The notes: generated from the letters alone by a model not told the origin. DNA of 52,992 bases from an uncultured Pelagibacteraceae bacterium (GCA_902635665.1 CACPOX010000007.1:1-52992); one strand, 5' to 3'; positions 9,299-18,338 are shown, counted from the stretch's first letter. Numbers and translations: made by a program.

Positions 9299-11260
9299 TT
9301 AATTGCTCAATTCTTTTAAATTATTAAATTGTTCTAGAGCTTCTGGATTTGCTAAAGCTTCGATGTTTTTAATTTGACTTCCTTCTATCTTACTTTTAAC
9401 TGCCAGTTCAACTATTTTGCCACTTTTTGTTCGAGGAATATCTTTTACAACAATAATTTTACTTGGAACATGTCTAGGAGATGCATTTTTTTTTATTTGT
9501 AATTTTATTTTGTTACTTAATTCTGCTGTTAATGAATAATTTTTGCTCATCACAATAAATAAAACTATTCTAACATCATTATCCCATGATTGTCCTACAA
9601 CGATAGATTCTTTTATTTCTTTAAACTTCTCAACTTCTGAGTATATCTCTGCTGTTCCAAGTCGAACACCTCCTGGATTTAAGGTAGTATCTGATCTTCC
9701 ATGAATTATATACCCACCATTATTCTTTATTTCTGCATAATCACCATGATGCCATATATTTTTAAATCTATTGAAATAAGCATTCTTATATTTAATATCA
9801 TTTTTATCATTCCAAAACTTTAACGGCATTGATGGAAAAGGATTTTTACAAACAAGCTCTCCTTTACTATTTTTTAAAGACTTCCCTTTATCACTTAGTA
9901 CATCTACATCTAAAGCCAAACCATTGTTTTGTATTTCTCCTATATTTACTGGCTGATATAAATTTCCTAACACGAAGCATGAAACAATGTCTGTACCACC
10001 AGAAATTGATGATAAGTGAACATTTTTTTTAATGTGCTTATAAACATATTTGAAACTTTCCTCTGAAAGAGGTGACCCAGTTGAGCAAATTGTTCTTAGT
10101 TTATTAAGTTTGAATTTATATTTTAATTTTGGTTTAAACTTTCTTAAAGCATCTACATACTTAGCACTTATTCCAAATAAAGTTATTTTTTCCCTTTGTG
10201 CTATTTTCAAAAGAAAATCGGCAGATTTAAACATTGGAGATCCATCAAACAGAACAATAGATGCCTTAGAAGCTAATGAACTAACTAACCAATTCCACAT
10301 CATCCATCCACAAGTGGTAAAATAAAAAACATTATCATTTTCTTTAATATTACAATGTAATTGATGTTCTTTCATATGCTGGATTAAAACACCACCAGAT
10401 TTATGACAAATACATTTGGGTTTTCCAGTAGTTCCACTTGAATATAATATTGCTAACTCTGTTTCAAAATCAAATCTTTTAAAATTAATTTTTTCAGCAT
10501 TAATTTGCATTAATTTATTCCATTTAAAAAATTTAATTTTTTTAAATTTAAATTTATTTTTAATAAATTTTTTTCCAGGGTAATTACTAATCACAACATT
10601 TTTAATTGATGGGATTAATTTTAAAATCTCTGGAAGTCTTTTTAAAATATCTATTTTTTTTCCATTATAAAAATACTGATCAGTGATAAATAAAACTTTT
10701 GGATTAATTTGAGAAAATCTTTCTATAACACCTTTAGAACCAAAATCAGGACTACAAGAAGACCAAATACCCCCCAGGGAAGTTGTAGCAATGAATGCTT
10801 CAACTGTTTCAATAGTATTTGGCATATAGGCTGCTACTCTGTCTCCTTTTTTAATATTTATTTTTTTTAGAAACTTTGAAATTTTATTAGTATTTAAATT
10901 TAATTGTCTCCATGATCTTTCTTCTCTAAATCCATTTTCACTAATAAAGGTTACTGCTTTTTCATTGTTGTTTTTAGATAATAAATTTTCACCAAAATTT
11001 AGTCTGCTACCTGGTAAAAATAAATTTTTATAAAAAGTCTTTGATTTTCTAAATTTTTTATTACTTTTAATTCCCTTAATTTTGCTAAAATCCCAAAATT
11101 TACTCCAAAACTCAGGTGAATTTTTAATACTCCAATTTAATAATTTTTTATAATTTCTATTAAATTTTATTTTTAATTTTTTTGAAATGTAATTTTCAAA
11201 AGCAGATAAATTTGAACTTCTTTTTACAATTAGAGAAGGTTGCCAAAGTTTTTTACTCAT
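9299..11260 (-). CDS. Acetoacetyl-CoA synthetase
   Basis: An ANL-superfamily acyl-CoA synthetase of 653 residues, the length of the acetoacetate-CoA ligase group. It makes acetoacetyl-CoA from acetoacetate, ATP and CoA. The N-terminal LWQPS opening and the segment FYFTTCGWMMWNWLVSSLA are typical of acetoacetyl-CoA synthetase rather than acetyl-CoA synthetase. The P-loop is ILYSSGTTGKPKCICH, the hinge is HHGDYAEI, and the catalytic lysine is K615 in PRTKSGKIVELAVK. It heads a minus-strand pair with the aminotransferase and is divergent from the helicase gene. With the thiolase at 2707 it would complete acetoacetate to acetyl-CoA. Confidence 0.9.
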   Translation of the reverse strand: MSKKLWQPSLIVKRSSNLSAFENYISKKLKIKFNRNYKKLLNWSIKNSPEFWSKFWDFSKIKGIKSNKKFRKSKTFYKNLFLPGSRLNFGENLLSKNNNEKAVTFISENGFREERSWRQLNLNTNKISKFLKKINIKKGDRVAAYMPNTIETVEAFIATTSLGGIWSSCSPDFGSKGVIERFSQINPKVLFITDQYFYNGKKIDILKRLPEILKLIPSIKNVVISNYPGKKFIKNKFKFKKIKFFKWNKLMQINAEKINFKRFDFETELAILYSSGTTGKPKCICHKSGGVLIQHMKEHQLHCNIKENDNVFYFTTCGWMMWNWLVSSLASKASIVLFDGSPMFKSADFLLKIAQREKITLFGISAKYVDALRKFKPKLKYKFKLNKLRTICSTGSPLSEESFKYVYKHIKKNVHLSSISGGTDIVSCFVLGNLYQPVNIGEIQNNGLALDVDVLSDKGKSLKNSKGELVCKNPFPSMPLKFWNDKNDIKYKNAYFNRFKNIWHHGDYAEIKNNGGYIIHGRSDTTLNPGGVRLGTAEIYSEVEKFKEIKESIVVGQSWDNDVRIVLFIVMSKNYSLTAELSNKIKLQIKKNASPRHVPSKIIVVKDIPRTKSGKIVELAVKSKIEGSQIKNIEALANPEALEQFNNLKELSN

Positions 11261-11433
11261 TTTATTAAATTAAATTACTGTTATAGAATTAATCTTATTT
11301 ATGATAATCTCACTAACATTTAAAAGAAAATGAGAACTTTTTACTCTCCGATTCGGTCATGTTTTAGTCTATTTTTGTTCTTTAGCAGTAACAATATCTG
11401 GTAGGTAAAAAAAAAGAAGCACAAAAGATAGAA

Positions 11434-13914
11434 ATGACTAAAAATAAAATTACAGCTGTTCTCGGTCCGACCAATACAGGTAAAACCCATCTTGCTATAG
11501 AAACCATGCTTTCTTTTGAGAGTGGAATGATTGGATTTCCACTTAGATTATTAGCAAGAGAAGTATATGACAAAGTAATCAAGAAAATAAGTTTAGACAA
11601 AGTTGCATTAATAACTGGTGAGGAAAAAATCATTCCATCTAATGCTAAATATTTTTTATGTACAGTTGAGTCTATGCCAATTGACAAACATCTAGAGTTT
11701 GTTGGTGTTGATGAAATTCAAATGTGTGCTGATCATGAAAGAGGTCATATTTTTACTGATAGACTTTTAAATATGAGGGGAGAAAAACTTACAATGCTGA
11801 TGGGTTCAAGTACCATTAAAAATATCATCTCAAAATTGAATGGAGACATTGAATTTATAAACAGAGAAAGACTATCTAAACTTACCTACGCTGGTCATAA
11901 AAAAATATCAAGAATAGACAGAAAAACAGCAATCATTGCATTTTCAGCAGAGGAAGTTTATGCCATTGCTGAATTAATAAGAAGACAAAAGGGTGGTGCT
12001 GCTATTGTAATGGGATCACTAAGTCCAAAAACAAGAAATGCTCAAGTTGAATTATATCAATCTGGGGATGTCGATTTTTTAGTTGCAACAGATGCAATTG
12101 GAATGGGAATAAATATGGATTTAGATTTTGTTTATTTTTCCAATGTTAAGAAATTTGATGGAAAAAAGTTAAGAAGATTAAATCTATCTGAAATAGGTCA
12201 AATAGCAGGTAGAGCTGGCAGGTATCTTAACGATGGTAGTTTCGGTATTACTGGAGATTGTAAAGAAATATCTCCAGAAGAGGTAGAATTATTAGAAAAT
12301 CATAAATTTGAGGAAATTAGAACTTTGTTTTGGAGAAATTCAAATCTTAATTTCAACAATCCAATTAGTTTGATCAAAAGTTTAGAAGAAAAACCTCAAG
12401 TTGAATGGTTAAGAAAAATTCATGAATGTGAGGACGAAAAAGCTCTAAAATATTTTTTAAAAGATCAAAGAATTTTAAATATAGAATTTGATAAGAAAAC
12501 TCTATTGCTTTTATGGGAATGTTGCCAAATACCTGATTTTGTAAAAAAAACTTACGGAAATCATTTTGAGGTTATTGGAAATGTATTTAAATTTTTAACC
12601 AGCAAAAAAGGACTAATTTCTGAAGACTATATGAGATTACAGCTTATGAAGCTTGATAAATTAGAAGGAAATGTAGATTCTTTGTCAAATAGAATTGCAA
12701 ATGTCAGAACTTGGTCATATGTTTCGAATAAAAATAATTGGGTAGAAAATCAAATTTATTGGATAGAAAAAACTAAACACTTGGAAGATAGACTTTCAGA
12801 CAGATTGCATGAAGAACTTACTAAAACTTTTATTGACAAAAGAGCAAGTGTACTCGCTAGAGGTTTAAAACAAGATATGGAATTTAAAACCGAAATTTTA
12901 CAAAACAACGATGTTAAAATTGACGATCAATTTATTGGAAAGATAAAAGGACTAAAATTAGAACTAGATCTAAAAAAAGGTGCTTTAGAAACAGATATTA
13001 AATCTTTAAAAAAAGCTGCAAGACAAACTATTGGTCCAGAATTAGAAAAACGTGTTCAATCAATAATTGATACAGGATTAATAAATTTGAATGAAGACTT
13101 TAGAATTTACTGGAATGATTTTCCAATTGCCAAATTAACAACAGGTAGTGACTATTTAAATCCTAATTTTGATTTAATCGTTGATGATATCATTGAACAA
13201 AACACTAAACAAAAATTAAACGATTACATTAACAAATGGATATACATAAAAATAAATAATGTGCTTAAAAGTTTAATTGATTTAAAAAATATAAAAGAAA
13301 ATAATTCATCAATTAAAGCACTGGCATACCAACTTTATGAAAATAATGGGGTATTAAAAAGAGATCAAGTTTCTGAATATCTAAAAAACCTAGAACAAAA
13401 TGAAAGAAAAATTCTTAGAGACTTAGGAGTAAAGTTTGGGAGATATCATGTTTTCCTTTATCAATTAATTAAACCAGAAGCCGTATCTTTGCGAACATTA
13501 TTATGGAAAAATTTTTATCAAAAATTTCATAATTTAAAACCACCTACCTTTGGATTGAATTTTTTAGACGATAAAGAAATAAAAAATAAAAACTTTATGC
13601 TTTTGTGTGGATTTGAAAGATTTGATAATTTTTTTGTAAGAATTGATATTTTGGAAAGATTATTTGTATTAATAATAAATTCTAGTTCAAAAGAAAATTC
13701 TGAAATAAAATTAGTTCCAGAAATGTTAAATCTTTTAGGATGTAGTAAAGATAATTTTAAAAAATTACTTCAAAAAATGGATTATAAAATATTTGAAAAA
13801 GAAAATGAAACATTTTTTAAATATAGCCCTACTAAGAAATTTAAAAAAATTACCACAAAAAAGATCTCAAACGAAAATCCATTTAAAATATTAAAGAATT
13901 TAAATTTAAGTTAA
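11434..13914 (+). CDS. Suv3-like superfamily II RNA helicase
   Basis: An 826-residue ATP-dependent helicase resembling mitochondrial SUV3, which unwinds RNA for degradation. Motif I is LGPTNTGKTH (G11-T18), motif II is DEIQ (93-96), and MGSSTI acts as motif III. The second RecA domain carries ATDAIGMGINMDLDFVYFS and motif VI QIAGRAGR (256-263). The C-terminal 400 residues are helical and Lys/Asn-rich with no motif I can name. It begins a plus-strand run with the TerB-like gene, fdxA and carD. A helicase-fdxA-carD order is common in alphaproteobacteria, usually with an S4-domain gene where TerB stands here. Partners such as PNPase (encoded at 40287) are plausible but not shown. Confidence 0.88.
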   Translation: MTKNKITAVLGPTNTGKTHLAIETMLSFESGMIGFPLRLLAREVYDKVIKKISLDKVALITGEEKIIPSNAKYFLCTVESMPIDKHLEFVGVDEIQMCADHERGHIFTDRLLNMRGEKLTMLMGSSTIKNIISKLNGDIEFINRERLSKLTYAGHKKISRIDRKTAIIAFSAEEVYAIAELIRRQKGGAAIVMGSLSPKTRNAQVELYQSGDVDFLVATDAIGMGINMDLDFVYFSNVKKFDGKKLRRLNLSEIGQIAGRAGRYLNDGSFGITGDCKEISPEEVELLENHKFEEIRTLFWRNSNLNFNNPISLIKSLEEKPQVEWLRKIHECEDEKALKYFLKDQRILNIEFDKKTLLLLWECCQIPDFVKKTYGNHFEVIGNVFKFLTSKKGLISEDYMRLQLMKLDKLEGNVDSLSNRIANVRTWSYVSNKNNWVENQIYWIEKTKHLEDRLSDRLHEELTKTFIDKRASVLARGLKQDMEFKTEILQNNDVKIDDQFIGKIKGLKLELDLKKGALETDIKSLKKAARQTIGPELEKRVQSIIDTGLINLNEDFRIYWNDFPIAKLTTGSDYLNPNFDLIVDDIIEQNTKQKLNDYINKWIYIKINNVLKSLIDLKNIKENNSSIKALAYQLYENNGVLKRDQVSEYLKNLEQNERKILRDLGVKFGRYHVFLYQLIKPEAVSLRTLLWKNFYQKFHNLKPPTFGLNFLDDKEIKNKNFMLLCGFERFDNFFVRIDILERLFVLIINSSSKENSEIKLVPEMLNLLGCSKDNFKKLLQKMDYKIFEKENETFFKYSPTKKFKKITTKKISNENPFKILKNLNLS

Positions 13915-13915
13915 A

Positions 13916-14326
13916 ATGTTTTTTAAAAAAGAAGAAATAAAAAATAATAATTTTCTAACAAAAGTTTGTGCTTTATTAATTCATGCTGCAAAAATAGATG
14001 AGAACTATACAGATAAAGAGGAAGAAATTATTAAAAAAACACTTAATGAGCTAGGTATAGAAAATGAAAATGTTTCTAAAACAATTGAAGAGGCAAAAAT
14101 AATTGAAGAAAGCTCAAATCAAATTTTAGATTTTACTCGAGAAGTAAAGGGGTTACCCGAGCAAGATAAAATTAAAATTATTGAGGCTTTGTGGTCCATA
14201 ATCTACTCAAACAAAGATGCTGATATATATGAAACTAATTTAATGAGACGACTTGCGGGTTTACTTTACATTGACAATAAAACAATGGGCGATATTAAAG
14301 AAAAAATTAAACAAAATTTAGAATGA
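13916..14326 (+). CDS. TerB-like helical protein
   Basis: A 136-residue soluble, all-helical protein. The segment [20 protein letters not shown] followed by LNELGI resembles the TerB/DjlA-like domain, with acidic residues that may bind a metal. The later segment [23 protein letters not shown] matches the second half of the same fold. It starts 2 nt after the helicase stop and overlaps fdxA by ATGA, so it is surely part of that transcription unit. The TerB name comes from tellurite resistance, but these stand-alone proteins have no proven job and I do not infer tellurite resistance. Confidence 0.75.
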   Translation: MFFKKEEIKNNNFLTKVCALLIHAAKIDENYTDKEEEIIKKTLNELGIENENVSKTIEEAKIIEESSNQILDFTREVKGLPEQDKIKIIEALWSIIYSNKDADIYETNLMRRLAGLLYIDNKTMGDIKEKIKQNLE

Positions 14327-14649
14327 CATATATCGTTAACGACAATTGTATTAAGTGCAAGCTAACAGACTGTGTTGATGTCTGCCCAGTTGATTGCTTT
14401 TACGAAGGTAAAAATATGCTTGTAATTAAACCCGATGAGTGTATAGATTGTGGCGTTTGCGAGCCAGAATGTCCTGTCGATGCCATAAAAGCAGACACCG
14501 AACCTGGAAGTGAAAAATGGTTAGAGATCAATAAAAAATATTCTGAAATCTGGCCTAACATAACTGAAAAAAAAGATCCACCAGCGGATCACGAGAAATT
14601 TAAAAATGAGCAAAATAAGTACGAAAAATATTTTAAAGAAAATCTTTAA
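14323..14649 (+). CDS. fdxA: Seven-iron ferredoxin FdxA
   Basis: A small electron carrier of 108 residues with one 3Fe-4S and one 4Fe-4S cluster. The cysteines match the Azotobacter ferredoxin I pattern shifted by one: C9, C17 and C50 for 3Fe-4S, and C21, C40, C43 and C46 for 4Fe-4S. The motif [16 protein letters not shown] is clear. The C-terminal tail ([11 protein letters not shown] and onward) is the usual FdxA extension. Its start overlaps the TerB-like stop, and its 3' end overlaps carD by 44 nt, so the group is tightly coupled. Confidence 0.95.
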   Translation: MTYIVNDNCIKCKLTDCVDVCPVDCFYEGKNMLVIKPDECIDCGVCEPECPVDAIKADTEPGSEKWLEINKKYSEIWPNITEKKDPPADHEKFKNEQNKYEKYFKENL

Positions 14650-15493
14650 AGGCAAAAAAGACAAAAAAGTGAAAAAAAAAGTTTCTAAAAAGAAGGTTGT
14701 AAAAGCTAAAAAAGCTAAAAAAGCTAAAAAAATAATTTCAAAAAAAATCAAAAAAGTTGTTAAAAAAGTTTCACCTAAATTAACTAAAACAAAAAAAGCT
14801 GTTAAAATTACAGAAACGACAGCTGAACCAAAATTAGATAATTTAAGAATTTCAAAAACAAGTGAAGTTAAGCCTGAAATAAAAAAAGTTAAAAAACAAG
14901 AAACCGAAAAAAGAGATTACAAAATTAAAGATCATGTTGTTTATCCAAAGCATGGGGTAGGGCAAATTACTGAATTTAAAAAGATCAACATTGGTGGAAT
15001 TGATGTTGAAACATATGTTATTAAATTTGAAAAAGACAAAGCTAATGGAATGGTCCCAGTAAACAAGCAGTCTCACTTAAGGCCGTTAGCAACTATCAAT
15101 CAAGTTAACAAGTGTATTTCAATATTAAAAAGTAAACCAAAAATTAAAAGATCAATGTGGAGTCGAAGAGCGCAAGAATATGAAGCGAAAATATCTTCTG
15201 GAAAAATATATGAATTAGCTGAGGTTGTCAGAGATTTAAACAAGGGTGATGATCTTATGGTTGACCAGTCTTATAGCGAAAGACAATTATTTGAAAAAGC
15301 TTATGAAAGAATTCTGTCTGAATTTCAAATTGTTTTAAATGTATCATTAGAAGATACTCAAAAAAAATTGGATAAAGCACTAAAAAGAAATTTAGGTGGG
15401 CAGCCTCAACCAGTAACAGCTGCAAAAACTCCAACTAGTGAACTACCTGTAGACGAGCCAATTTCTGATAACGACGAACCGATTGACGAGTAA
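14606..15493 (+). CDS. carD: CarD-family transcription regulator with lysine-rich N-terminal tail
   Basis: RNA polymerase-binding regulator of promoter opening. The CarD domain starts near residue 104 ([20 protein letters not shown]) and runs through the helical DNA-binding part ([16 protein letters not shown], then [13 protein letters not shown]) to about 265. The first 100 residues are an unusual basic tail: 29 of the first 60 are lysine, with Ala-Lys-Lys repeats like histone H1. ATG at 14606 lies inside fdxA; there is no other ATG before the CarD domain. A short acidic, Pro-rich C terminus follows the domain. Typical CarD proteins are about 160-200 residues, so at 295 this is long. Confidence 0.87.
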   Translation: MSKISTKNILKKIFKGKKDKKVKKKVSKKKVVKAKKAKKAKKIISKKIKKVVKKVSPKLTKTKKAVKITETTAEPKLDNLRISKTSEVKPEIKKVKKQETEKRDYKIKDHVVYPKHGVGQITEFKKINIGGIDVETYVIKFEKDKANGMVPVNKQSHLRPLATINQVNKCISILKSKPKIKRSMWSRRAQEYEAKISSGKIYELAEVVRDLNKGDDLMVDQSYSERQLFEKAYERILSEFQIVLNVSLEDTQKKLDKALKRNLGGQPQPVTAAKTPTSELPVDEPISDNDEPIDE

Positions 15494-15494
15494 A

Positions 15495-15536
15495 AAAAAA
15501 CGCCTCTCACACAAACTGTAATGAGAAGCGTTTTTT
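15495..15536. terminator. Bidirectional terminator between carD and the 30-residue basic gene
   Basis: An inverted repeat, AAAAAACGC-C-TCTCA with TGAGA-A-GCGTTTTTT, begins 2 nt after the carD stop and lies 19 nt beyond the stop of the convergent small gene. The A and T runs on either side make it work on both strands. Confidence 0.88.
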
Positions 15537-15554
15537 GTAAAGAATACTAAGTTA

Positions 15555-15647
15555 CTATTTTCTTCTTCTTTTTTTTGCTTTTTTCTTAGCTTTTTTCTTA
15601 GCTTTTTTCTTAGTTTTCTTTGCCGCTTTTTTTCTTTTCTTAGGCAT
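15555..15647 (-). CDS. 30-residue lysine/arginine-rich protein
   Basis: A short gene from ATG at 15647 to TAG at 15555. The product starts MPKKRKKAAKKTKKKA, continues with three-lysine/alanine repeats and ends KKRRRK; 22 of 30 residues are Lys or Arg and the rest are mostly Ala. It resembles the tails of histone H1-like bacterial proteins and would bind DNA or RNA through charge alone. Support for a real gene: a good Shine-Dalgarno (GGGAG, 7 nt before ATG), a TTGACA promoter and a palindrome upstream, and a shared terminator downstream. It faces carD, whose own N-terminal tail has similar composition. I recognise no named family. Confidence 0.75.
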   Translation of the reverse strand: MPKKRKKAAKKTKKKAKKKAKKKAKKRRRK

Positions 15648-15669
15648 CTTTAGCTCCCTTTTTTAGTTA

Positions 15670-15690
15670 AACGAATCATATTGATTCGTT
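15670..15690. promoter_or_regulatory. Perfect palindrome upstream of the 30-residue basic gene
   Basis: The 9-nt arms AACGAATCA and TGATTCGTT are separated by TAT, 23 nt upstream of the start codon. It lies just downstream of the predicted transcription start, so it could be an operator or a protective stem-loop at the 5' end of the mRNA. Confidence 0.6.
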
Positions 15691-15699
15691 GTTACCATA

Positions 15700-15728
15700 T
15701 TTTTATTTTTTTCTATAAGTTATGTCAA
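15700..15728 (-). promoter_or_regulatory. Sigma70-type promoter for the 30-residue basic gene
   Basis: On the minus strand a perfect -35 TTGACA (15723-15728) is followed after 17 nt by TAAAAA (15700-15705), a weak -10. Transcription would begin near 15693, right before the palindrome. The exact -10 is uncertain because the whole stretch is AT-rich. The remaining upstream DNA to 15847 is AT-rich with no other feature I can name. Confidence 0.6.
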
Positions 15729-15847
15729 TTCTTTAATTAGAAGTTAAATTTTATAAAAATTATTTTTAACTTTTTATTTTTATAAAACTTTTTTTTATTA
15801 ATTTAGTTAATGTTTATGCGGTTAATAAACAATTTTAATTAAATATT

Positions 15848-17578
15848 TTAATAAAGATTTTCTAACTGATTTTTATATTTTTCTGTAACTTTTTTTCTTT
15901 TTACTTTCATTGTTGGAGTCATTAAACCATTTTCAATAGAAAAATTTTCATCTATTAATTGAATTTTTTTTATCTTTTCTAATAAAGTTAATTTTTTATT
16001 TATTTTTTCAATTACTTTATCTATTTTTTCTTTTTCATTTAAAAAATCTTTATTAGGAACAATTAAAGCAACTAAGTAATTTTTTTTATCACCATAAACC
16101 ATACATTGATCTATCTCTGGTTCATTCGTAATCATATTTTCAATTTTAGCAGGTGAAATGTTATCTCCGCCAGCACTTACTATGATATCTTTTTTTCTAT
16201 CAGTAATTTTTAAATAACCATCATTTGGATCTATCTCTCCAATATCACCTGTATGTAACCATCCATTAATAATTACTTTTTCAGTTTCTTCTTTTTTGTT
16301 CCAATATCCTAGCATTACATTTTCGCCTTTAACTAAAATTTCTCCATCTTCAGCAATTTTAACTTCATTTCCTTTAAATGGAGGTCCTACAGTTTCCACT
16401 TTAATTTTATGTATTGGATTGCAACTTACTACTGGTGATGTTTCTGTTAAACCATAACCCTGAAGAGTAGGCAGCCCCACAGAATTTAAAAATTCTCCTA
16501 TTTCTTTGTCTAGAGCCCCGCCACCTGAAACGAAAGCTTTCAAATTTCCACCGAACTGTTTTTTTATTTTTTTTCTAACTAATTTATCAACTATAAAATT
16601 GAGTAATTTTTCAGAAAATGTCATTTTTTGATTTAGTAGTTTTTTTCTTCCCAAACGAAGAGTTGCTTCAATTAATTTTGCCTTAAAACCCGTTTGTTTT
16701 TTTAAATTCATGTTTATTTTGTTGTAAAGGTTTTGGTAGAACCTTGGAACTGCTGTCATAATTGTGGGTTTTGCCTCAGATATATTTTCTAAAAGTTTTT
16801 CTATTTTTTCTGCATAGAATACTTTTGCTCCTACAGCTATCTGTGCAAATTGAACACAATGCTCATAAGAATGTGAAAGAGGAAGCCAAGTTAAAAATAC
16901 TGGTCTTGAGTTAAACAATGGTTTCATAATTTGACATGCTCCTACGAGATTATTTAAAATTCCACCATGACTTAAAATTACTCCTTTAGGATTACCTCCA
17001 GTTCCGGAAGTATAAATGATACATGCTGGAGAATTTCTTTTTAATTTATTATTTTCAATTTTATCTTCTGCTAATAAATTATTTTTTATAATTAAATTAA
17101 AATCTAAATATTTTTCTTTGTTAATTATATTTAAACTATTTGTTACCTTAGCTTTTTCATCCAAAGTAATAACTTTTTTGATAAAGTCTTTTTCATTAAT
17201 TGAATTATTTAATTTTTTTAACATTTCATTATTTGAAACAACAACTAAGCTAGGCTCACAATCTTCTATCAAGTACTTATAATCATCTTCTGTATAAGTT
17301 GTATATGCTGGAACTGTAATTCCGCCAGCTACCATAATAGCTAAATCCAAAACAAACCACTCCGGTCTATTCTCCGAAACTAAAAGACATCTATCACCCT
17401 CTTTTATATTTTCTTTAATAACTTTTGATAATTTTAAAATATTCTTTTCAGTTTGTTCCCATGTGTATGTTTTTTTATTGCCTGGGTTTAGCCATTCTAA
17501 AAAAATATCTTTTTTATTTTGTTTATTTGCTTGATTAACAAATAATTCGATCAAATTATTTAAATTATTTAAATTCAT
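15848..17578 (-). CDS. Long-chain acyl-CoA synthetase (AMP-forming)
   Basis: A 576-residue ANL enzyme of the FadD15/FAA1-like branch, which activates fatty acids to acyl-CoA at the membrane. The P-loop is CIIYTSGTGGNPKGV, a Gly replacing the usual second Thr of TSGTTG. Other landmarks are GYGLTETSPVVSCNP, GWLHTGDIGEIDP, DRKKDIIVSAGGDNISPAKIE and a basic C terminus with the catalytic-lysine region TPTMKVKRKKV. It lies alone on the minus strand, downstream of tRNA-Leu. Whether it salvages external fatty acids or recycles lipids cannot be told from context. Confidence 0.9.
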   Translation of the reverse strand: MNLNNLNNLIELFVNQANKQNKKDIFLEWLNPGNKKTYTWEQTEKNILKLSKVIKENIKEGDRCLLVSENRPEWFVLDLAIMVAGGITVPAYTTYTEDDYKYLIEDCEPSLVVVSNNEMLKKLNNSINEKDFIKKVITLDEKAKVTNSLNIINKEKYLDFNLIIKNNLLAEDKIENNKLKRNSPACIIYTSGTGGNPKGVILSHGGILNNLVGACQIMKPLFNSRPVFLTWLPLSHSYEHCVQFAQIAVGAKVFYAEKIEKLLENISEAKPTIMTAVPRFYQNLYNKINMNLKKQTGFKAKLIEATLRLGRKKLLNQKMTFSEKLLNFIVDKLVRKKIKKQFGGNLKAFVSGGGALDKEIGEFLNSVGLPTLQGYGLTETSPVVSCNPIHKIKVETVGPPFKGNEVKIAEDGEILVKGENVMLGYWNKKEETEKVIINGWLHTGDIGEIDPNDGYLKITDRKKDIIVSAGGDNISPAKIENMITNEPEIDQCMVYGDKKNYLVALIVPNKDFLNEKEKIDKVIEKINKKLTLLEKIKKIQLIDENFSIENGLMTPTMKVKRKKVTEKYKNQLENLY

Positions 17579-17585
17579 AGTTACT

Positions 17586-17670
17586 TGGTGGGCGAAGAGA
17601 GAATCGAACTCTCACTTCTTGCGAAACACGATTTTGAGTCGTGCGCGTCTACCAGTTCCGCCATTCGCCC
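17586..17670 (-). tRNA. tRNA-Leu (anticodon CAA), CCA encoded
   Basis: On the minus strand the acceptor GGGCGAA pairs with TTCGCCC. The anticodon stem CACGA/TCGTG encloses loop CTCAAAA, so the anticodon is CAA, reading UUG. A long variable arm (type II tRNA, as expected for Leu) precedes the T arm GAGAG-TTCGATT-CTCTC. The discriminator A and CCA are encoded. Confidence 0.96.
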
Positions 17671-17732
17671 TAGGTATTCAATTAAATTATATTTAAATAG
17701 TATAAGAACTAAATTTATATTAAAACCAAAAA

Positions 17733-18338
17733 ATGTTTCAAACACTTTACAAAAAATGTTTAGAATTAGCCGCACATAAAAGTTCAAATTTTTATTTAGG
17801 GCTTGTATCTTTCATAGAAAGTTCTTTTTTTCCTATACCTCCAGATGCAATGATAATCCCAATGGTTATTGCTAAAAAAAAGGAATATCTGAAAATATTT
17901 TTAATAGCATCAATATTTTCAGTTCTTGGAGGAATCTTTGGATATTTGATAGGTTATTTATTTTTTGATTTAGCGATGTATTTAATCGAATTTTATGGTT
18001 ATCAAGATAAAGTTGAAAATTTAAAATTAAGCATGTCTCAAGATAGTGGATTCCTCGTATGGTTGAGTATTCTTTTTTTAGCTGGCTTTACACCATTACC
18101 CTATAAAGCCTTTACGATTTCAAGTGGTTTAATTGCTTTTAATCTTCCTATTTTTATAATTGTTAGTTTAATTTCAAGAAGCCTGAGATTTTTTATAGTT
18201 GCCTATTTATCTTATAAATTTGGAGAATTATTTACAGATTACATGGAAAAACATGGATCAAAATGGTTCACAATAATTGGAATTATTATAGTTATAATAT
18301 TTATTATTATTTATTTATTTTTTAAATTTAATGTTTGA
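17733..18338 (+). CDS. YqaA/DedA-like (VTT domain) inner-membrane protein
   Basis: A 201-residue polytopic membrane protein. The opening LAAHKSSNFYLGLVSFIESSFFPIPPDAMIIPMVIA has the Glu and Pro-rich re-entrant segment of the DedA/VTT superfamily and matches the alphaproteobacterial YqaA branch. GGIFGYLIGYLFFD and FTPLPYKAFTISSGLIAF form the second conserved half. A single-pass C terminus follows. VTT proteins are linked to lipid flipping across the inner membrane. It overlaps dsbB by 8 nt, giving a yqaA-like/dsbB/coq7 unit. The substrate is not predictable. Confidence 0.85.
   Translation: MFQTLYKKCLELAAHKSSNFYLGLVSFIESSFFPIPPDAMIIPMVIAKKKEYLKIFLIASIFSVLGGIFGYLIGYLFFDLAMYLIEFYGYQDKVENLKLSMSQDSGFLVWLSILFLAGFTPLPYKAFTISSGLIAFNLPIFIIVSLISRSLRFFIVAYLSYKFGELFTDYMEKHGSKWFTIIGIIIVIIFIIIYLFFKFNV

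Noticed and set aside
11330..11404. A 24-codon frame (MRTFYSPIRSCF...) upstream of the helicase gene as a leader peptide
   Set aside because: There is no Shine-Dalgarno, no regulatory hairpin after it and no recognised family; it may be chance.
14521..14751. Phe-rich minus-strand frame opposite the carD start
   Set aside because: It is the antisense of lysine codons (AAA/AAG read as TTT/CTT), with no family match.
17581..17787. Coding frames across tRNA-Leu, on both strands
   Set aside because: They are translations of the tRNA itself and its flanks.
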